A DNA stretch of 64,000 nucleotides, from assembly GCF_007655005.1 (NCBI RefSeq), contig NZ_SZVW01000017.1, positions 161,195 through 225,194 on the forward strand, read 5' to 3'. The notes beneath the pieces were generated by a model. It saw only the letters and a list, made by a program, of their open reading frames with translations. It was not told the DNA's origin and made no database searches. Position 1 is the first letter of the stretch. Every line of letters starts with the position of its first letter. A program made the translations under genes and the position numbers. This document shows, one piece after another, positions 43,675 through 51,880 of the stretch. Source of the stretch: Streptomyces tibetensis (GTDB taxonomy: Bacteria; Actinomycetota; Actinomycetes; Streptomycetales; Streptomycetaceae).

Positions 43675-45237
43675 ATGGAGTGGTTGAGCGCGGAGAACCT
43701 CGTGGCCGTGGCCACGGCCTTTCTGGGCATCGTCGCCTCGGGCGTGATGGTCTGGTACGAACGCCGGGTACCGCGCCGTAAACGCCTCGGCTACCGCGTG
43801 CAGATGGACAACCCCATCGGTGACGACGTGCGTTCAGGCCGCGCCAACCGCCGCCTCGGCCTGTTCGACGAGGCTCCTGACATGTCCGACGCGACGCTGG
43901 TCCTGTTGCGCATCGAGAACGACGGCTCGCAGGGCATCGACCGGGACGACTACACCGGTCCCGAACTGCACGGCCTGACAGCGGTGTTCACCGGTCGCAC
44001 CGTCCGCGGTGTATCGGTCACCCAGCCGTCGGACACCGACCACCTCATGGACCACTTCACCGCCGGCCGCGGCTTCGCCTACGATGGGCACACCCTGCGC
44101 ATCCCGCGTGTCCCGCTCAACCGCGGTGACCACTTCAAGCTGCTCGTCCTCCTCTCCGGCGGTGACGTGGGCGACGAGATTCGGCTGGTGGGCGGCCTGC
44201 GTGACGGTGAGGTGCACCCCAACCGCAGTGCCACGCCGGACGAGAAGCCGCCGCTGTTCAGCCGGGCCGCGCGGCTGATCACCATCGCCCTCACGGCGAG
44301 TGTGGTCACCCTGGCGGTGATCGTCGTCGCCCAGGACGACACCCCTCCCCCGATCGGCTGCGCGAGCGGCACCCTCACCCTCACCGGCTCGACCGCGTTC
44401 GCGCCCGTCCTGCGCGAGGTGGCCGACAAGTACCAGCGGGACTGCGGCGGCGACCCCGTCATCGACGTGGACGCGCACGGCTCGACGGCCGGGATCCGGG
44501 AACTCACGGCCGCCGGTGCCCGGGCGAGACGGGACTCGGGGGGCACCCCGGCGGTGGTGGCCCTGTCGGACGGACCCAAGCCCGCCGGCCTGCCCGACCT
44601 GCGGGAGAACCGGGTGGCGGTGTCCGTCTTCGCGCTCGTGGTCAACGACGACGTGCACCTGACGAACCTGTCCACCGGTGACCTCCGGCGCCTCTACCGG
44701 GGCGAGATCCGCAACTGGCGGCAGCTCGGCGGCCCCGACCTGCCCGTGCACCTGGTCAGCCGGGACGCCAACTCCGGGACACGGCAGGTCTTCCAGCGCC
44801 GGGTGCTGGGCCGGGGCGAGATCGCCAACTCCTCCGTCGACTGCGTTCACAAGGACGACCCCACGGCAGCCGTCATCCGCTGCGAACTCGACTCGACCGA
44901 ACAGGTCCTGGCGACGGTCGCCGGCCTCCCCGGCGCCATCGGCTACAGCGAACTCAACCTCGCCGGTCGCGTGAAGGGCCTGCACGCGCTCCGTCTGGAC
45001 GGCGACCCCGCCTCGGTCGACGCCATCGAACACGGCGTGAGCGACTACCCGTACCGGGAGATCGAATACGCCTACACCTACGGCAGGCCCCCCGCCGACT
45101 CCCTGGCGTCGAGTTTCCTGACGTATCTGGCCCGCGGCAACGGCCAGGACATCATCCGCACCCACGGGCACCTGCCGTGCTGGACCCCGGAGGGGCTCAC
45201 CCTGTGCGCGCAGGACAACGGGGGGCCGCCTGACTAG
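43675..45237 (+). CDS. Membrane protein with PstS-like substrate-binding domain
   Basis: A 520-residue protein with an unusual order: an N-terminal helix (about 5-24), a beta-rich domain of about 150 residues (DATLVLLRIENDGSQGIDRDDY ... FKLLVLLSGGDVGDEIRLVGG), a second helix (about 202-220, LITIALTASVVTLAVIVVA), then a periplasmic-binding-protein domain of PstS type (LTLTGSTAFAPVLREVADKY, RDANSGTRQVFQRRV, GAIGYSELNLAG). No permease or ATPase is adjacent, so it probably acts as a sensor or scaffold, not in transport. It sits between a kinase and CU044_2847/SLATT-type genes. It may be an accessory insertion. Confidence 0.8.
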   Translation: MEWLSAENLVAVATAFLGIVASGVMVWYERRVPRRKRLGYRVQMDNPIGDDVRSGRANRRLGLFDEAPDMSDATLVLLRIENDGSQGIDRDDYTGPELHGLTAVFTGRTVRGVSVTQPSDTDHLMDHFTAGRGFAYDGHTLRIPRVPLNRGDHFKLLVLLSGGDVGDEIRLVGGLRDGEVHPNRSATPDEKPPLFSRAARLITIALTASVVTLAVIVVAQDDTPPPIGCASGTLTLTGSTAFAPVLREVADKYQRDCGGDPVIDVDAHGSTAGIRELTAAGARARRDSGGTPAVVALSDGPKPAGLPDLRENRVAVSVFALVVNDDVHLTNLSTGDLRRLYRGEIRNWRQLGGPDLPVHLVSRDANSGTRQVFQRRVLGRGEIANSSVDCVHKDDPTAAVIRCELDSTEQVLATVAGLPGAIGYSELNLAGRVKGLHALRLDGDPASVDAIEHGVSDYPYREIEYAYTYGRPPADSLASSFLTYLARGNGQDIIRTHGHLPCWTPEGLTLCAQDNGGPPD

Positions 45238-45345
45238 GCCGTTTCCTCAGTCGTAGGGGAAGTCGACGAACTTCCGGGCGTGGCCCTCCCCCCATGCCCC
45301 AAGATGGGTAGCGCTCTGTCAGAGCTGGGCGCATATCGGGGTGTT

Positions 45346-45519
45346 GTGACAGATCTTGTCGTGATGACCGTTGCCGACGGCGAGGGCAACGCCGTCTTCG
45401 AGGTCCAGTCCGACCTGGCGGGGCCGGACCTCGATCTGGCGGCAGACGGCGATGTGGTGGGCCGAGCGGAGACGACACTGCGGGAAGCTCCGGCACGGGT
45501 CCAGCCCGCGCTGGAGTGA
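45346..45519 (+). CDS. Short CU044_2847-like (trypsin-co-occurring) protein, possibly truncated
   Basis: A 57-residue ORF beginning at GTG 45346: TDLVVMTVADGEGNAVFEVQ, then DVVGRAETTLREAPARVQPALE. The pattern of a short beta-hairpin followed by an R/E-rich helix resembles the CU044_2847 family, which co-occurs with trypsin-like and other effector proteins in actinobacterial conflict-type loci. Full members are usually about 100-120 residues, so this one may be truncated at its C-terminus. A longer frame from 45280 has no better ribosome site. Confidence 0.5.
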   Translation: MTDLVVMTVADGEGNAVFEVQSDLAGPDLDLAADGDVVGRAETTLREAPARVQPALE

Positions 45520-45531
45520 CGCCCGGCGTCC

Positions 45532-46290
45532 TCACCTCGGCTCCGGCGGCCGCTGGCGGGGCATGTTCGGTCGCGTCCCGCCGTGCGGCGGCACCGTGAA
45601 CCGTCCGTTCACCCCCACCTCGGACCCGCGCCCCGGCGCCGGGAACGCCACGGCCTGCAACCCAGCCGGCGCGGCACACCCCGACCGGAACTCCCCCATC
45701 CAGTCCGCCGTCTCCACCCGCACCAGCTCCGTCACGTCCTCGGAGAACCTCCGCAGCACCCCGAGGCACCGCTCGGCGGCCTCGCCGGCCGTCCCCTCCG
45801 CGGGCCCCAGCACCTCCCGCACGCTCTCCGCCGCCCAGTCGAACTGCAGCGCCTGCAGTCGTCGCTGCACGGCCTGCGCGGTGGCCACGTCCCGCATCCA
45901 CCCGGACGTCACCCCGAAGTACCGGTCGACGGCCACGCACGCCGCCCCCAGCAACAGCGCCAGGCACCCCCAGGGGGCGATCCCGCCCGCGACCCCGGTC
46001 AGATCCAGCAGCGGCAGCGCGACCCCGGTGACCGCCCCCACCGCGGCCCCGCAGCGCAGCACCCGCGCGCACCGCCGCTTCGACACCCGGTCGGCGAGAT
46101 ACCAGGCCGCCGTCCGCAGCGCCCCGCGCTCCACCCACCGGTACAGCTCGTCCAGCCGGACCGCCGGCTCGCCCCAGTCCCCGAGCGGGAAGACCCGCCC
46201 GGTCAGATCGCCCGGCCGCAGCCCGGCCGCCGCCTGCTCGCCCCGCCCGTCCTGAGGCGGCCCCTCGGGCTGCATCTCCGGCTGACCCAC
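45532..46290 (-). CDS. SLATT-domain-like two-helix membrane protein
   Basis: A 252-residue protein. WVERGALRTAAWYLADRVSKRRCARVLRCGAAVGAVTGVALPLLDL leads into two hydrophobic helices (about 75-92 and 97-115) and then a long amphipathic helix (ATAQAVQRRLQALQFDWAAESV), matching SLATT (SMODS- and SLOG-associated two-TM) proteins. The last 50 residues are Pro/Arg-rich. The GTG at 46290 is chosen for AGGAG 5 nt upstream; a frame open to 47307 is a shadow of recR/ybaB. SLATT proteins are proposed pore-forming effectors, but many Streptomyces carry this gene next to ybaB-recR, so it may be a core gene. Confidence 0.8.
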   Translation of the reverse strand: MGQPEMQPEGPPQDGRGEQAAAGLRPGDLTGRVFPLGDWGEPAVRLDELYRWVERGALRTAAWYLADRVSKRRCARVLRCGAAVGAVTGVALPLLDLTGVAGGIAPWGCLALLLGAACVAVDRYFGVTSGWMRDVATAQAVQRRLQALQFDWAAESVREVLGPAEGTAGEAAERCLGVLRRFSEDVTELVRVETADWMGEFRSGCAAPAGLQAVAFPAPGRGSEVGVNGRFTVPPHGGTRPNMPRQRPPEPR

Positions 46291-46566
46291 CCGGCACTCC
46301 TCACTGACCACGAATGACCACGTACGGTTCACCCACCGATCACGCTGCGCGATGGACGAAAGTCCGCATCCGGAACGCGCCCGACCCTTCCTACCCCCCA
46401 ATGGGTGGCGAAGACGTAGCTTTCGCCTCTTTTCCGCCCGGAAGTATTCCTTGATCAGGTATAGGGCGCGAGGGGGACTCACTCGAAAGAGTGCCGGGGC
46501 GACGGCAGCCCCGACCACGTAGGCTCGTGCCGAACGGGAAAACCTGTACCGAGCAAGGAGCTGATC

Positions 46567-46926
46567 GTGATCCCCGGTGGTGGCCAGCCCAATATGCAGC
46601 AGCTGCTCCAGCAGGCCCAGAAGATGCAACAGGACCTGGCACAGGCGCAGGAGGAACTGGCGCAGACGGAGGTCGACGGGCAGGCGGGCGGCGGTCTGGT
46701 GACGGCCACCGTCACCGGCGCCGGCGAGCTGCGCGCCCTGAAGATCGACCCGAAGGCGGTGGATCCGGACTCCGCGTCCGCCGAAGAGACGGCCGAGACC
46801 CTCGCCGACCTGGTCGTGGCGGCCGTCCAGGCGGCCAACGAGAACGCGCAGACGCTCCAGCAGCAGAAGCTGGGCCCGCTCGCACAGGGTCTGGGCGGCG
46901 GCGGCATCCCCGGCCTGCCGTTCTGA
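46567..46926 (+). CDS. YbaB/EbfC nucleoid-associated protein
   Basis: A 119-residue DNA-binding protein with a Gln-rich helix MQQLLQQAQKMQQDLAQAQEE (coiled coil, about 10-36), core strands GGGLVTATVTGAGELRALKID and a second helix ADLVVAAVQAANENAQTLQQ. YbaB dimers bind and bridge DNA and are usually encoded with recR. AAGGAG precedes the GTG by 6-7 nt. TAGGCT about 45 nt upstream is the likely -10 box. recR follows after about 95 nt and the two are presumably co-transcribed. Confidence 0.95.
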   Translation: MIPGGGQPNMQQLLQQAQKMQQDLAQAQEELAQTEVDGQAGGGLVTATVTGAGELRALKIDPKAVDPDSASAEETAETLADLVVAAVQAANENAQTLQQQKLGPLAQGLGGGGIPGLPF

Positions 46927-47020
46927 CCCGGCGCACCGCCTTCCTCGGACAGGCGGCAGACAACTACGGTACGTACGGGACGGTACGCACCGACCCCGAA
47001 GACCCAGGAAGGGCAGTCCG

Positions 47021-47620
47021 TTGTACGAAGGCGTGGTCCAGGACCTGATCGACGAGCTGGGGCGGCTGCCCGGCGTCGGTCCGAAGAGCGCCCAGCGGAT
47101 CGCCTTCCACATCCTGCAGGCCGAGCCGACGGACGTACGGCGTCTCGCACAGGCCCTGATGGAGGTCAAGGCGAAGGTCCGCTTCTGCGCGACCTGCGGC
47201 AACGTCGCACAGGAGGAGCTGTGCAACATCTGCCGCGACGCCCGCCGCGACCCGGCCGTCATCTGTGTGGTCGAGGAGCCGAAGGACGTCGTGGCGATCG
47301 AGCGCACGCGTGAGTTCCGGGGCCGCTATCACGTCCTGGGCGGCGCGATCAGCCCGATCGACGGGGTGGGCCCCGACGACCTGCGCATCCGGGAGCTCCT
47401 GGCCCGGCTCGCCGACGGCACGGTCACCGAGCTGATCCTCGCCACGGACCCGAACCTGGAGGGCGAGGCGACGGCGACGTACCTCGCCCGCATGATCAAG
47501 CCCATGGGCCTGAAGGTCACCCGCCTGGCCAGCGGCCTCCCGGTGGGTGGGGACCTGGAATACGCGGACGAGGTCACCCTCGGACGCGCCTTCGAGGGGA
47601 GACGACTCCTAGATGTCTGA
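47021..47620 (+). CDS. recR: Recombination mediator protein RecR
   Basis: A 199-residue RecR: a helix-hairpin-helix LPGVGPKSAQRIAFHIL (about 16-32), a four-Cys zinc finger (Cys56, 59, 68, 71), then a Toprim domain with VCVVEEPKDVVAIE and LGGAISPIDGVGPDDLRI. With RecF and RecO it loads RecA on gapped DNA. The start is TTG (47021) with GGAAGGG about 8 nt upstream. It overlaps DUF5063 by 8 nt. All expected residues are present, so repair by the RecFOR route should be intact despite the many expanded repeats nearby. Confidence 0.97.
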   Translation: MYEGVVQDLIDELGRLPGVGPKSAQRIAFHILQAEPTDVRRLAQALMEVKAKVRFCATCGNVAQEELCNICRDARRDPAVICVVEEPKDVVAIERTREFRGRYHVLGGAISPIDGVGPDDLRIRELLARLADGTVTELILATDPNLEGEATATYLARMIKPMGLKVTRLASGLPVGGDLEYADEVTLGRAFEGRRLLDV

Positions 47621-48272
47621 CGCCACGCTGCACGCGACCGACCAGAACCCGGACGATTTCGCGGTCCAGATCGCGGACCAGATCGAGAGCTTCCTGGTCG
47701 CCGTCACAGAGGTAGCCAAGGGCGACGAGCCGGAATCGGCCGTGCCCTTCCTCCTCCTGGAGGTGTCCCAGCTCCTGCTGGCCGGCGGCAGGCTCGGCGC
47801 GCACGAGGACATCGTGCCCGACGAGCGCTACGAACCCGACACGGGCCCCGAGGCGGACGTCGACGAGCTCCGCGAGAACCTGGCCCGCCTGCTGGACCCG
47901 ATCGACGTCTACTCCGAGGTCTTCGACCCCTACGAGCCGCGCAAGGCCCCGGTGCCGGCCCGGATCTCCGACGACCTCACGGACGTCATCACGGACCTGC
48001 GTCACGGCATGTCCCACTACCGGGCGGGCCGCACCACGGAGGCCCTGTGGTGGTGGCAGTTCTCCTACTTCTCCAACTGGGGCTCCACCGCCTCGGCGAG
48101 CCTGCGGGCCCTGCAGTCGGTCCTCGCCCACGTCCGCCTCAACCAGCCCCTCGCCGAACTCGACGGCCTGGACACGGACCAGGGCATGGGCGACGACACG
48201 CTGGAGATCGAGGCGGGCCGGGTGATGGTGGAGGAGATCGCGGAGCCACTGGGGCTGCGCCGGGCCAAGTAG
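47613..48272 (+). CDS. DUF5063 domain protein
   Basis: A 219-residue acidic soluble protein: FAVQIADQIESFLVAVTEVAK, DIDVYSEVFDPYEP, then HGMSHYRAGRTTEALWWWQF and NWGSTASASLRALQSVLAHV. This is the actinobacterial DUF5063 family, regularly encoded directly after recR. Its start overlaps the recR stop by 8 nt, so it is coupled to recR. The Trp-rich WWWQF segment is typical. Function unknown; its constant position suggests a role with RecR or in nucleoid biology. Confidence 0.92.
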   Translation: MSDATLHATDQNPDDFAVQIADQIESFLVAVTEVAKGDEPESAVPFLLLEVSQLLLAGGRLGAHEDIVPDERYEPDTGPEADVDELRENLARLLDPIDVYSEVFDPYEPRKAPVPARISDDLTDVITDLRHGMSHYRAGRTTEALWWWQFSYFSNWGSTASASLRALQSVLAHVRLNQPLAELDGLDTDQGMGDDTLEIEAGRVMVEEIAEPLGLRRAK

Positions 48273-48278
48273 CGGGCC

Positions 48279-48623
48279 TCACCGGCCCACGGCGATGGTC
48301 AGCGCGTCGGGGTCGACGTACGGAGCGGTCGGCGTCGGCTCGCTGTACCACCTGAGCGGCCAGGTGTTGCCCTCCAGTGCGGGGATCCCGATGTACGTGA
48401 CCGTGACCGTATGCGGGTCGCGACCGCCCAACTGCTGTACTCCCAGGGGCCAGTCCCGTCCGCGCACCACCCCGGGTGCCAGCAGGAAGTACACCCACCG
48501 TGGCCCGCTCGCCTCGCACACGACCGGCCCCGCGTCCCCGTCCGCCGCCTCGATCAGCCGCTCGGCCGCCAGCTCGCCCCGCACACCCTCGACCCGGACG
48601 GCGTCGAAATGCACGCCTGCCAC
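48279..48623 (-). CDS. Conserved hypothetical protein of a DUF397-type locus
   Basis: A 114-residue protein from GTG 48623: AGVHFDAVRVEGVRGELAAE, DAGPVVCEASGPRWVYFLLAPG, then IGIPALEGNTWPLRWYSEP. Similar small proteins occur in Streptomyces beside XRE/DUF397 pairs and are of unknown role; the Val-Cys-Glu and Trp-Val-Tyr-Phe motifs are the most conserved parts as I remember them. It is divergent from the regulator remnant and DUF397 gene that follow. The start has only a weak CAGGA site. Confidence 0.65.
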   Translation of the reverse strand: MAGVHFDAVRVEGVRGELAAERLIEAADGDAGPVVCEASGPRWVYFLLAPGVVRGRDWPLGVQQLGGRDPHTVTVTYIGIPALEGNTWPLRWYSEPTPTAPYVDPDALTIAVGR

Positions 48624-48715
48624 GTGGAGTTGATGTCCTGCCGCCGGAACCCACTCGGGGCGGTGAATCGCGTGCCGAACCGGGGGCTGTCAGTCGCGCC
48701 ACTGAGCGGCCAAGC

Positions 48716-48787
48716 ATGATCCGTACGCAGGCTCTCAGTACCGCTGAGTCGGCCCGTTTCGTCGAGCGGATGGTGGATCAGACATGA
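48716..48787 (+). pseudogene. C-terminal remnant of an XRE/DUF5753 regulator
   Basis: The 23-residue tail IRTQALSTAESARFVERMV matches the end of Scr1-type helix-turn-helix regulators (..RAQALSPEESxxxI..). The stop codon overlaps the DUF397 start by ATGA as in intact pairs, but upstream sequence lacks any DUF5753 or helix-turn-helix domain, so the regulator gene has been deleted. Confidence 0.65.
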
Positions 48788-48960
48788 GTGACCAACTGCG
48801 CTGGGTCAAGTCGAGCCACAGCGACTCCGAGGGCGGCGCCTGCGTCGAAGTCGCCCTGTCCACCCATGTCCACGTCCGTGACTCCAAGACCCCGGCGGGC
48901 CCCGAGCTCCAGGTCGCGCCCTCGGTCTGGGCGGCGTTCCTCTCCGCTGTTCACCGCTGA
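48784..48960 (+). CDS. DUF397 domain small protein
   Basis: A 58-residue protein, MSDQLRWVKSSHSDSEGG then ACVEVALSTHVHVRDSKTP and VWAAFLSAVHR, a clear DUF397 protein. DUF397 genes are very numerous in Streptomyces and are almost always paired with an upstream XRE/DUF5753 regulator, as in bldB/whiJ-like and abaA-like loci, where the small protein antagonises the regulator. Here the partner survives only as a remnant, so this is probably an orphan. It overlaps the remnant's stop codon by 4 nt. Confidence 0.88.
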   Translation: MSDQLRWVKSSHSDSEGGACVEVALSTHVHVRDSKTPAGPELQVAPSVWAAFLSAVHR

Positions 48961-48978
48961 GGCCGCCCACCGGACCTT

Positions 48979-49815
48979 TCAGAGCCGTACGGCCGTCCCC
49001 GTCACGCCGATGCCCGTGTCCGGTTCCGCCGGTACCGTCACGGTGATCGTGCTGGGGCGTCCCAGGTCCACGCCCTGGTGAATCGTCAGGGTGGCAGGGG
49101 TCGGTACGAGGCCGAACTCACGCAGGTAGCCGCCGAACGCGGCGGCCGCCGCCCCCGTGGCCGGGTCCTCGACCACACCGCCGGGCGGGAACGGGTTGCG
49201 GGCGTGGAAGACGGTGGGTGACTCCCGCCAGACCAGGTCGATCGTGGTCCAGTCCCGGCGGGCCATGAGGGCGGTGAGCGCGGCCATGTCGTAGTCCAGG
49301 TCCGCCAGCCGCTCGCGGCTCGCGGCGGCGATGACCGGGTGCCAGGCCCCGGCGAAGGCGACCCGGGGCGGCAGCGCCGGGTCCAGGTCGCCGGCGGACC
49401 AGCCCAGGATCGTCAGCAGCTCGGCGAGGTCGCCCTCCTCGAGCGGGACGCTGCGCGGCGCGACGCTCACCAGCGTCGCCACGAGGCTGCCGTCCGCCGC
49501 CCGGTCGGTGGTGACGGTGACCGGGCCCGCGGGGGTGCGCAGCAGCAGCCGTCCGGTGCCGTGCCGCTCCGCGTGCGCCACGGCCGTGGCGATCGTCGCG
49601 TGGCCGCAGAACGGCACCTCGGCGAGCGGGCTGAAGTACCGCACGTCCAGGGGGCCTTCGCCGGAGTCCACCACGAACGCGGTTTCCGAGTAGCCGACTT
49701 CGGCCGCTGTCGCCAGCATCGCCGCGCCGTCGGCGCCGCTCGCGTCGAGCACCACCCCCGCGGGGTTGCCGCCCTCGGGATCCGTGCTGAACGCCACGTA
49801 ACGCAAGATCTCCAT
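48979..49815 (-). CDS. PhzF family isomerase-like protein
   Basis: A 278-residue protein of the PhzF/diaminopimelate-epimerase fold: MEILRYVAFSTDPEGGNPAGVV, EVGYSETAFV with the proposed catalytic Glu44, then VPFCGHATIATA, and VVEDPATGAAAAAFGGYL in the second half. PhzF isomerises a dihydro-anthranilate in phenazine synthesis, but most genomic homologues act on unknown substrates. No phenazine genes are nearby. It is convergent with DUF397 and divergent from the secreted SnoaL-like gene. Whether it uses the anthranilate from the kynurenine operon is unknown. Confidence 0.93.
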   Translation of the reverse strand: MEILRYVAFSTDPEGGNPAGVVLDASGADGAAMLATAAEVGYSETAFVVDSGEGPLDVRYFSPLAEVPFCGHATIATAVAHAERHGTGRLLLRTPAGPVTVTTDRAADGSLVATLVSVAPRSVPLEEGDLAELLTILGWSAGDLDPALPPRVAFAGAWHPVIAAASRERLADLDYDMAALTALMARRDWTTIDLVWRESPTVFHARNPFPPGGVVEDPATGAAAAAFGGYLREFGLVPTPATLTIHQGVDLGRPSTITVTVPAEPDTGIGVTGTAVRL

Positions 49816-49987
49816 GCCCCGACCGTAGCGCCCAACGCCCGCTCACGCAGCGTGATTTGGAGGCTCCTTGTACGTCTGCTGTACGCGGGCTGCACGGGCC
49901 CTGACCGGTGGAACGCGAGGCTGGAGTCACTTCCACCGCGCAGAACGCGGAGGGAGGCAGACTCCCCTCGATCCCACTGGAGACGTC

Positions 49988-50515
49988 ATGGACCGCCGCC
50001 CCGCCCGCCGGCGCACCGCCATAGCCGCCACCGCCGCCGCAGTCCTGGCCGCCGGCACCTTCGCTTTCGGAGCCGGGGTCGCCGGAGCGGACGCGCAGAG
50101 CAAGAGCAGGAAGCACGCCGAGCCGGTGACCAAGGCGCAGGTGCTCGGGCTGTTCGACGACTGGAACGCCGCGCTGCAGACCGGTGACCCGAAGAAGGTC
50201 GCCGACCTGTACGCCAAGGACGCGGTGCTGCTGCCGACGGTCTCGAACCAGGTCCGCACCGACAGAGCCGGGATCGTCGACTACTTCGAGCACTTCCTGC
50301 AGAACAAGCCCGTCGGCACGAAGGTCGAGTCCGTCGTCGACGTCCTCGACCGCGACACCGTCATCGACACCGGCGTCTACGAGTTCACGCTCACCGACCA
50401 CGAGACGGGCGAGAAGAGCACGGTCGAGGCCCGCTACACCTACGCCTACGAGAGGCAGCCGGGCGGCAAGTGGCTGATCGTGAACCACCACTCCTCGAAG
50501 ATGCCGCAGGGCTGA
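49988..50515 (+). CDS. Secreted SnoaL/SgcJ-like protein
   Basis: A 175-residue protein with a signal peptide (basic MDRRPARRRTAIA, hydrophobic AATAAAVLAAGTFAFGAGVAG, cleavage near AGA-DA at about 35). The mature part matches the SgcJ/EcaC or calmodulin-kinase-association (DUF4440-like) nuclear-transport-factor-2 fold: VLGLFDDWNAALQTGDPKKV, LYAKDAVLLPTVSNQVR, WLIVNHHSSKMP. Such domains dimerise and bind small ligands. GGAGACGTC precedes the ATG. It meets the histidine kinase gene tail to tail, and may be a target or sensor-related product of that system. Confidence 0.88.
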   Translation: MDRRPARRRTAIAATAAAVLAAGTFAFGAGVAGADAQSKSRKHAEPVTKAQVLGLFDDWNAALQTGDPKKVADLYAKDAVLLPTVSNQVRTDRAGIVDYFEHFLQNKPVGTKVESVVDVLDRDTVIDTGVYEFTLTDHETGEKSTVEARYTYAYERQPGGKWLIVNHHSSKMPQG

Positions 50516-50521
50516 GCCCGG

Positions 50522-51880
50522 TCAGCCGCCCCGGTGGGACGCCCGTAGCGTGATCGTCACGCACAGGCCGTCGCCGCCCGGCACGTCCGTCAGCGCCACC
50601 GTCCCGCCGTCGTCCGTCACCAGCTGTCTGACGACGGCGAGACCGAGGCCGGAGCCGGACTTCCCGGTCAGGCCCTGGCCCCGCCAGAACCGGTCGAAGG
50701 CGCGGGACTTCTCGGCGTCCGACATGCCGGGCCCCTCGTCCAGGACCCGTACCTCCACGACCTCGCCCCGGGGTTCCACCCGCACGGTGATCGTCCCGCC
50801 GTCGGGCGAGACCTCCAGGGCGTTGGAGAGCACGTTGTCCAGCATCTGGTCCAGATGACCGGGGCTGGACAACACAGACGGCCGGCCGTCGGTACTCCCC
50901 CTGAGCGCGATGGTGACACCGCGTTCGTCGGCGGCCGGCCTCCACACGGCGAGCCGCTCCCGCACGATGTCCAGCAGCGGGAGCGGCTCGGCCGCCGTCA
51001 CCCTCGCCTCGGCCCGGGCCAGTACCAGCAGCCCGCTGACCAGCCGGCTCATCCGCACGACCTCCGCCGTCGCCTGCTCCACGTCCTCCCGCACGAACTC
51101 GTCGTCCACGCCGTCGGCGATGTTGTCCAGGGACAGCCGCAACGCCGTGAGCGGGGTGCGCAGTTGGTGGGAGGCGTCCGCGACGAAGATGCGCTGGGCC
51201 GCGATGAGCGTGTCCAGGCGTTCGGCGCCCTGGTTGAGGGTGCGTGCCAGGGTCTGGGTCTCGGGCGGGCCCGTCACGGGGGAGCGGGCGGTCAGATCGC
51301 CGTCGCTGAACTTGCTGGCCATGTCGTTGAGCTGGCGCAGCGGCCGGGTGAGGCGCCGGGCCACCCCGACGCCGAGCAGGGCGGCCACCCCGAGGACGAG
51401 CACGGCGAGGACCGCCCGGAAGCCCCAGATCTGCCACAGCCGGCTGGTCATCTCGCCGGTCGAGTACACGATGCGTACCGCGCCGACGACCCGGTCCGTG
51501 CCGGCCGCCCGGGCGGGCACGGTGATCACCAGCTCGGGGCCCCAGATGAAGGAGGAGCCCCAGTCCGTCGTGGGGGTGCCGTCCTTCAGGGCCTTGGCCA
51601 GGGCCGCGTCCGGGGTGGGCCGCGGCAGGTCCGCGGGGCAGTTCGCCGTGCGGGTCACCTGGATCTCGTCGTCGTAGGCCCTGGCCATCTCCTCCAGGGC
51701 CTGGCAGGAGGCGGCACGGCCGTCGCCGAGCAGCAGGGCCATGGCGTCGGCCTCGCGCGTGACGGCCGACCTGGTGTCGTCGCGCAGCTGATCCGTGAGC
51801 GTGAACGCCACCGGCACGGTGAACAGTGCGATGGCGACCGCGACGAGCAGGACGTAGCTGCGGACGAGCTGACGGATCAT
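50522..51880 (-). CDS. Sensor histidine kinase (OmpR-type partner)
   Basis: A 452-residue classical kinase: helix 1 (about 5-29), an extracytoplasmic sensor of about 120 residues with two Cys (SCQALEE and TANCPAD), helix 2 (about 152-175), HAMP (RRLTRPLRQLNDMA), HisKA with DASHQLRTPLTALRLS (His near 237), and HATPase with NVLSNALEVSPDGG, DEGPGM and GSGLGLAVVRQLV. The two Cys could form a disulfide. The ATG overlaps the response-regulator stop codon, so it is second in a regulator-kinase operon. Confidence 0.95.
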   Translation of the reverse strand: MIRQLVRSYVLLVAVAIALFTVPVAFTLTDQLRDDTRSAVTREADAMALLLGDGRAASCQALEEMARAYDDEIQVTRTANCPADLPRPTPDAALAKALKDGTPTTDWGSSFIWGPELVITVPARAAGTDRVVGAVRIVYSTGEMTSRLWQIWGFRAVLAVLVLGVAALLGVGVARRLTRPLRQLNDMASKFSDGDLTARSPVTGPPETQTLARTLNQGAERLDTLIAAQRIFVADASHQLRTPLTALRLSLDNIADGVDDEFVREDVEQATAEVVRMSRLVSGLLVLARAEARVTAAEPLPLLDIVRERLAVWRPAADERGVTIALRGSTDGRPSVLSSPGHLDQMLDNVLSNALEVSPDGGTITVRVEPRGEVVEVRVLDEGPGMSDAEKSRAFDRFWRGQGLTGKSGSGLGLAVVRQLVTDDGGTVALTDVPGGDGLCVTITLRASHRGG

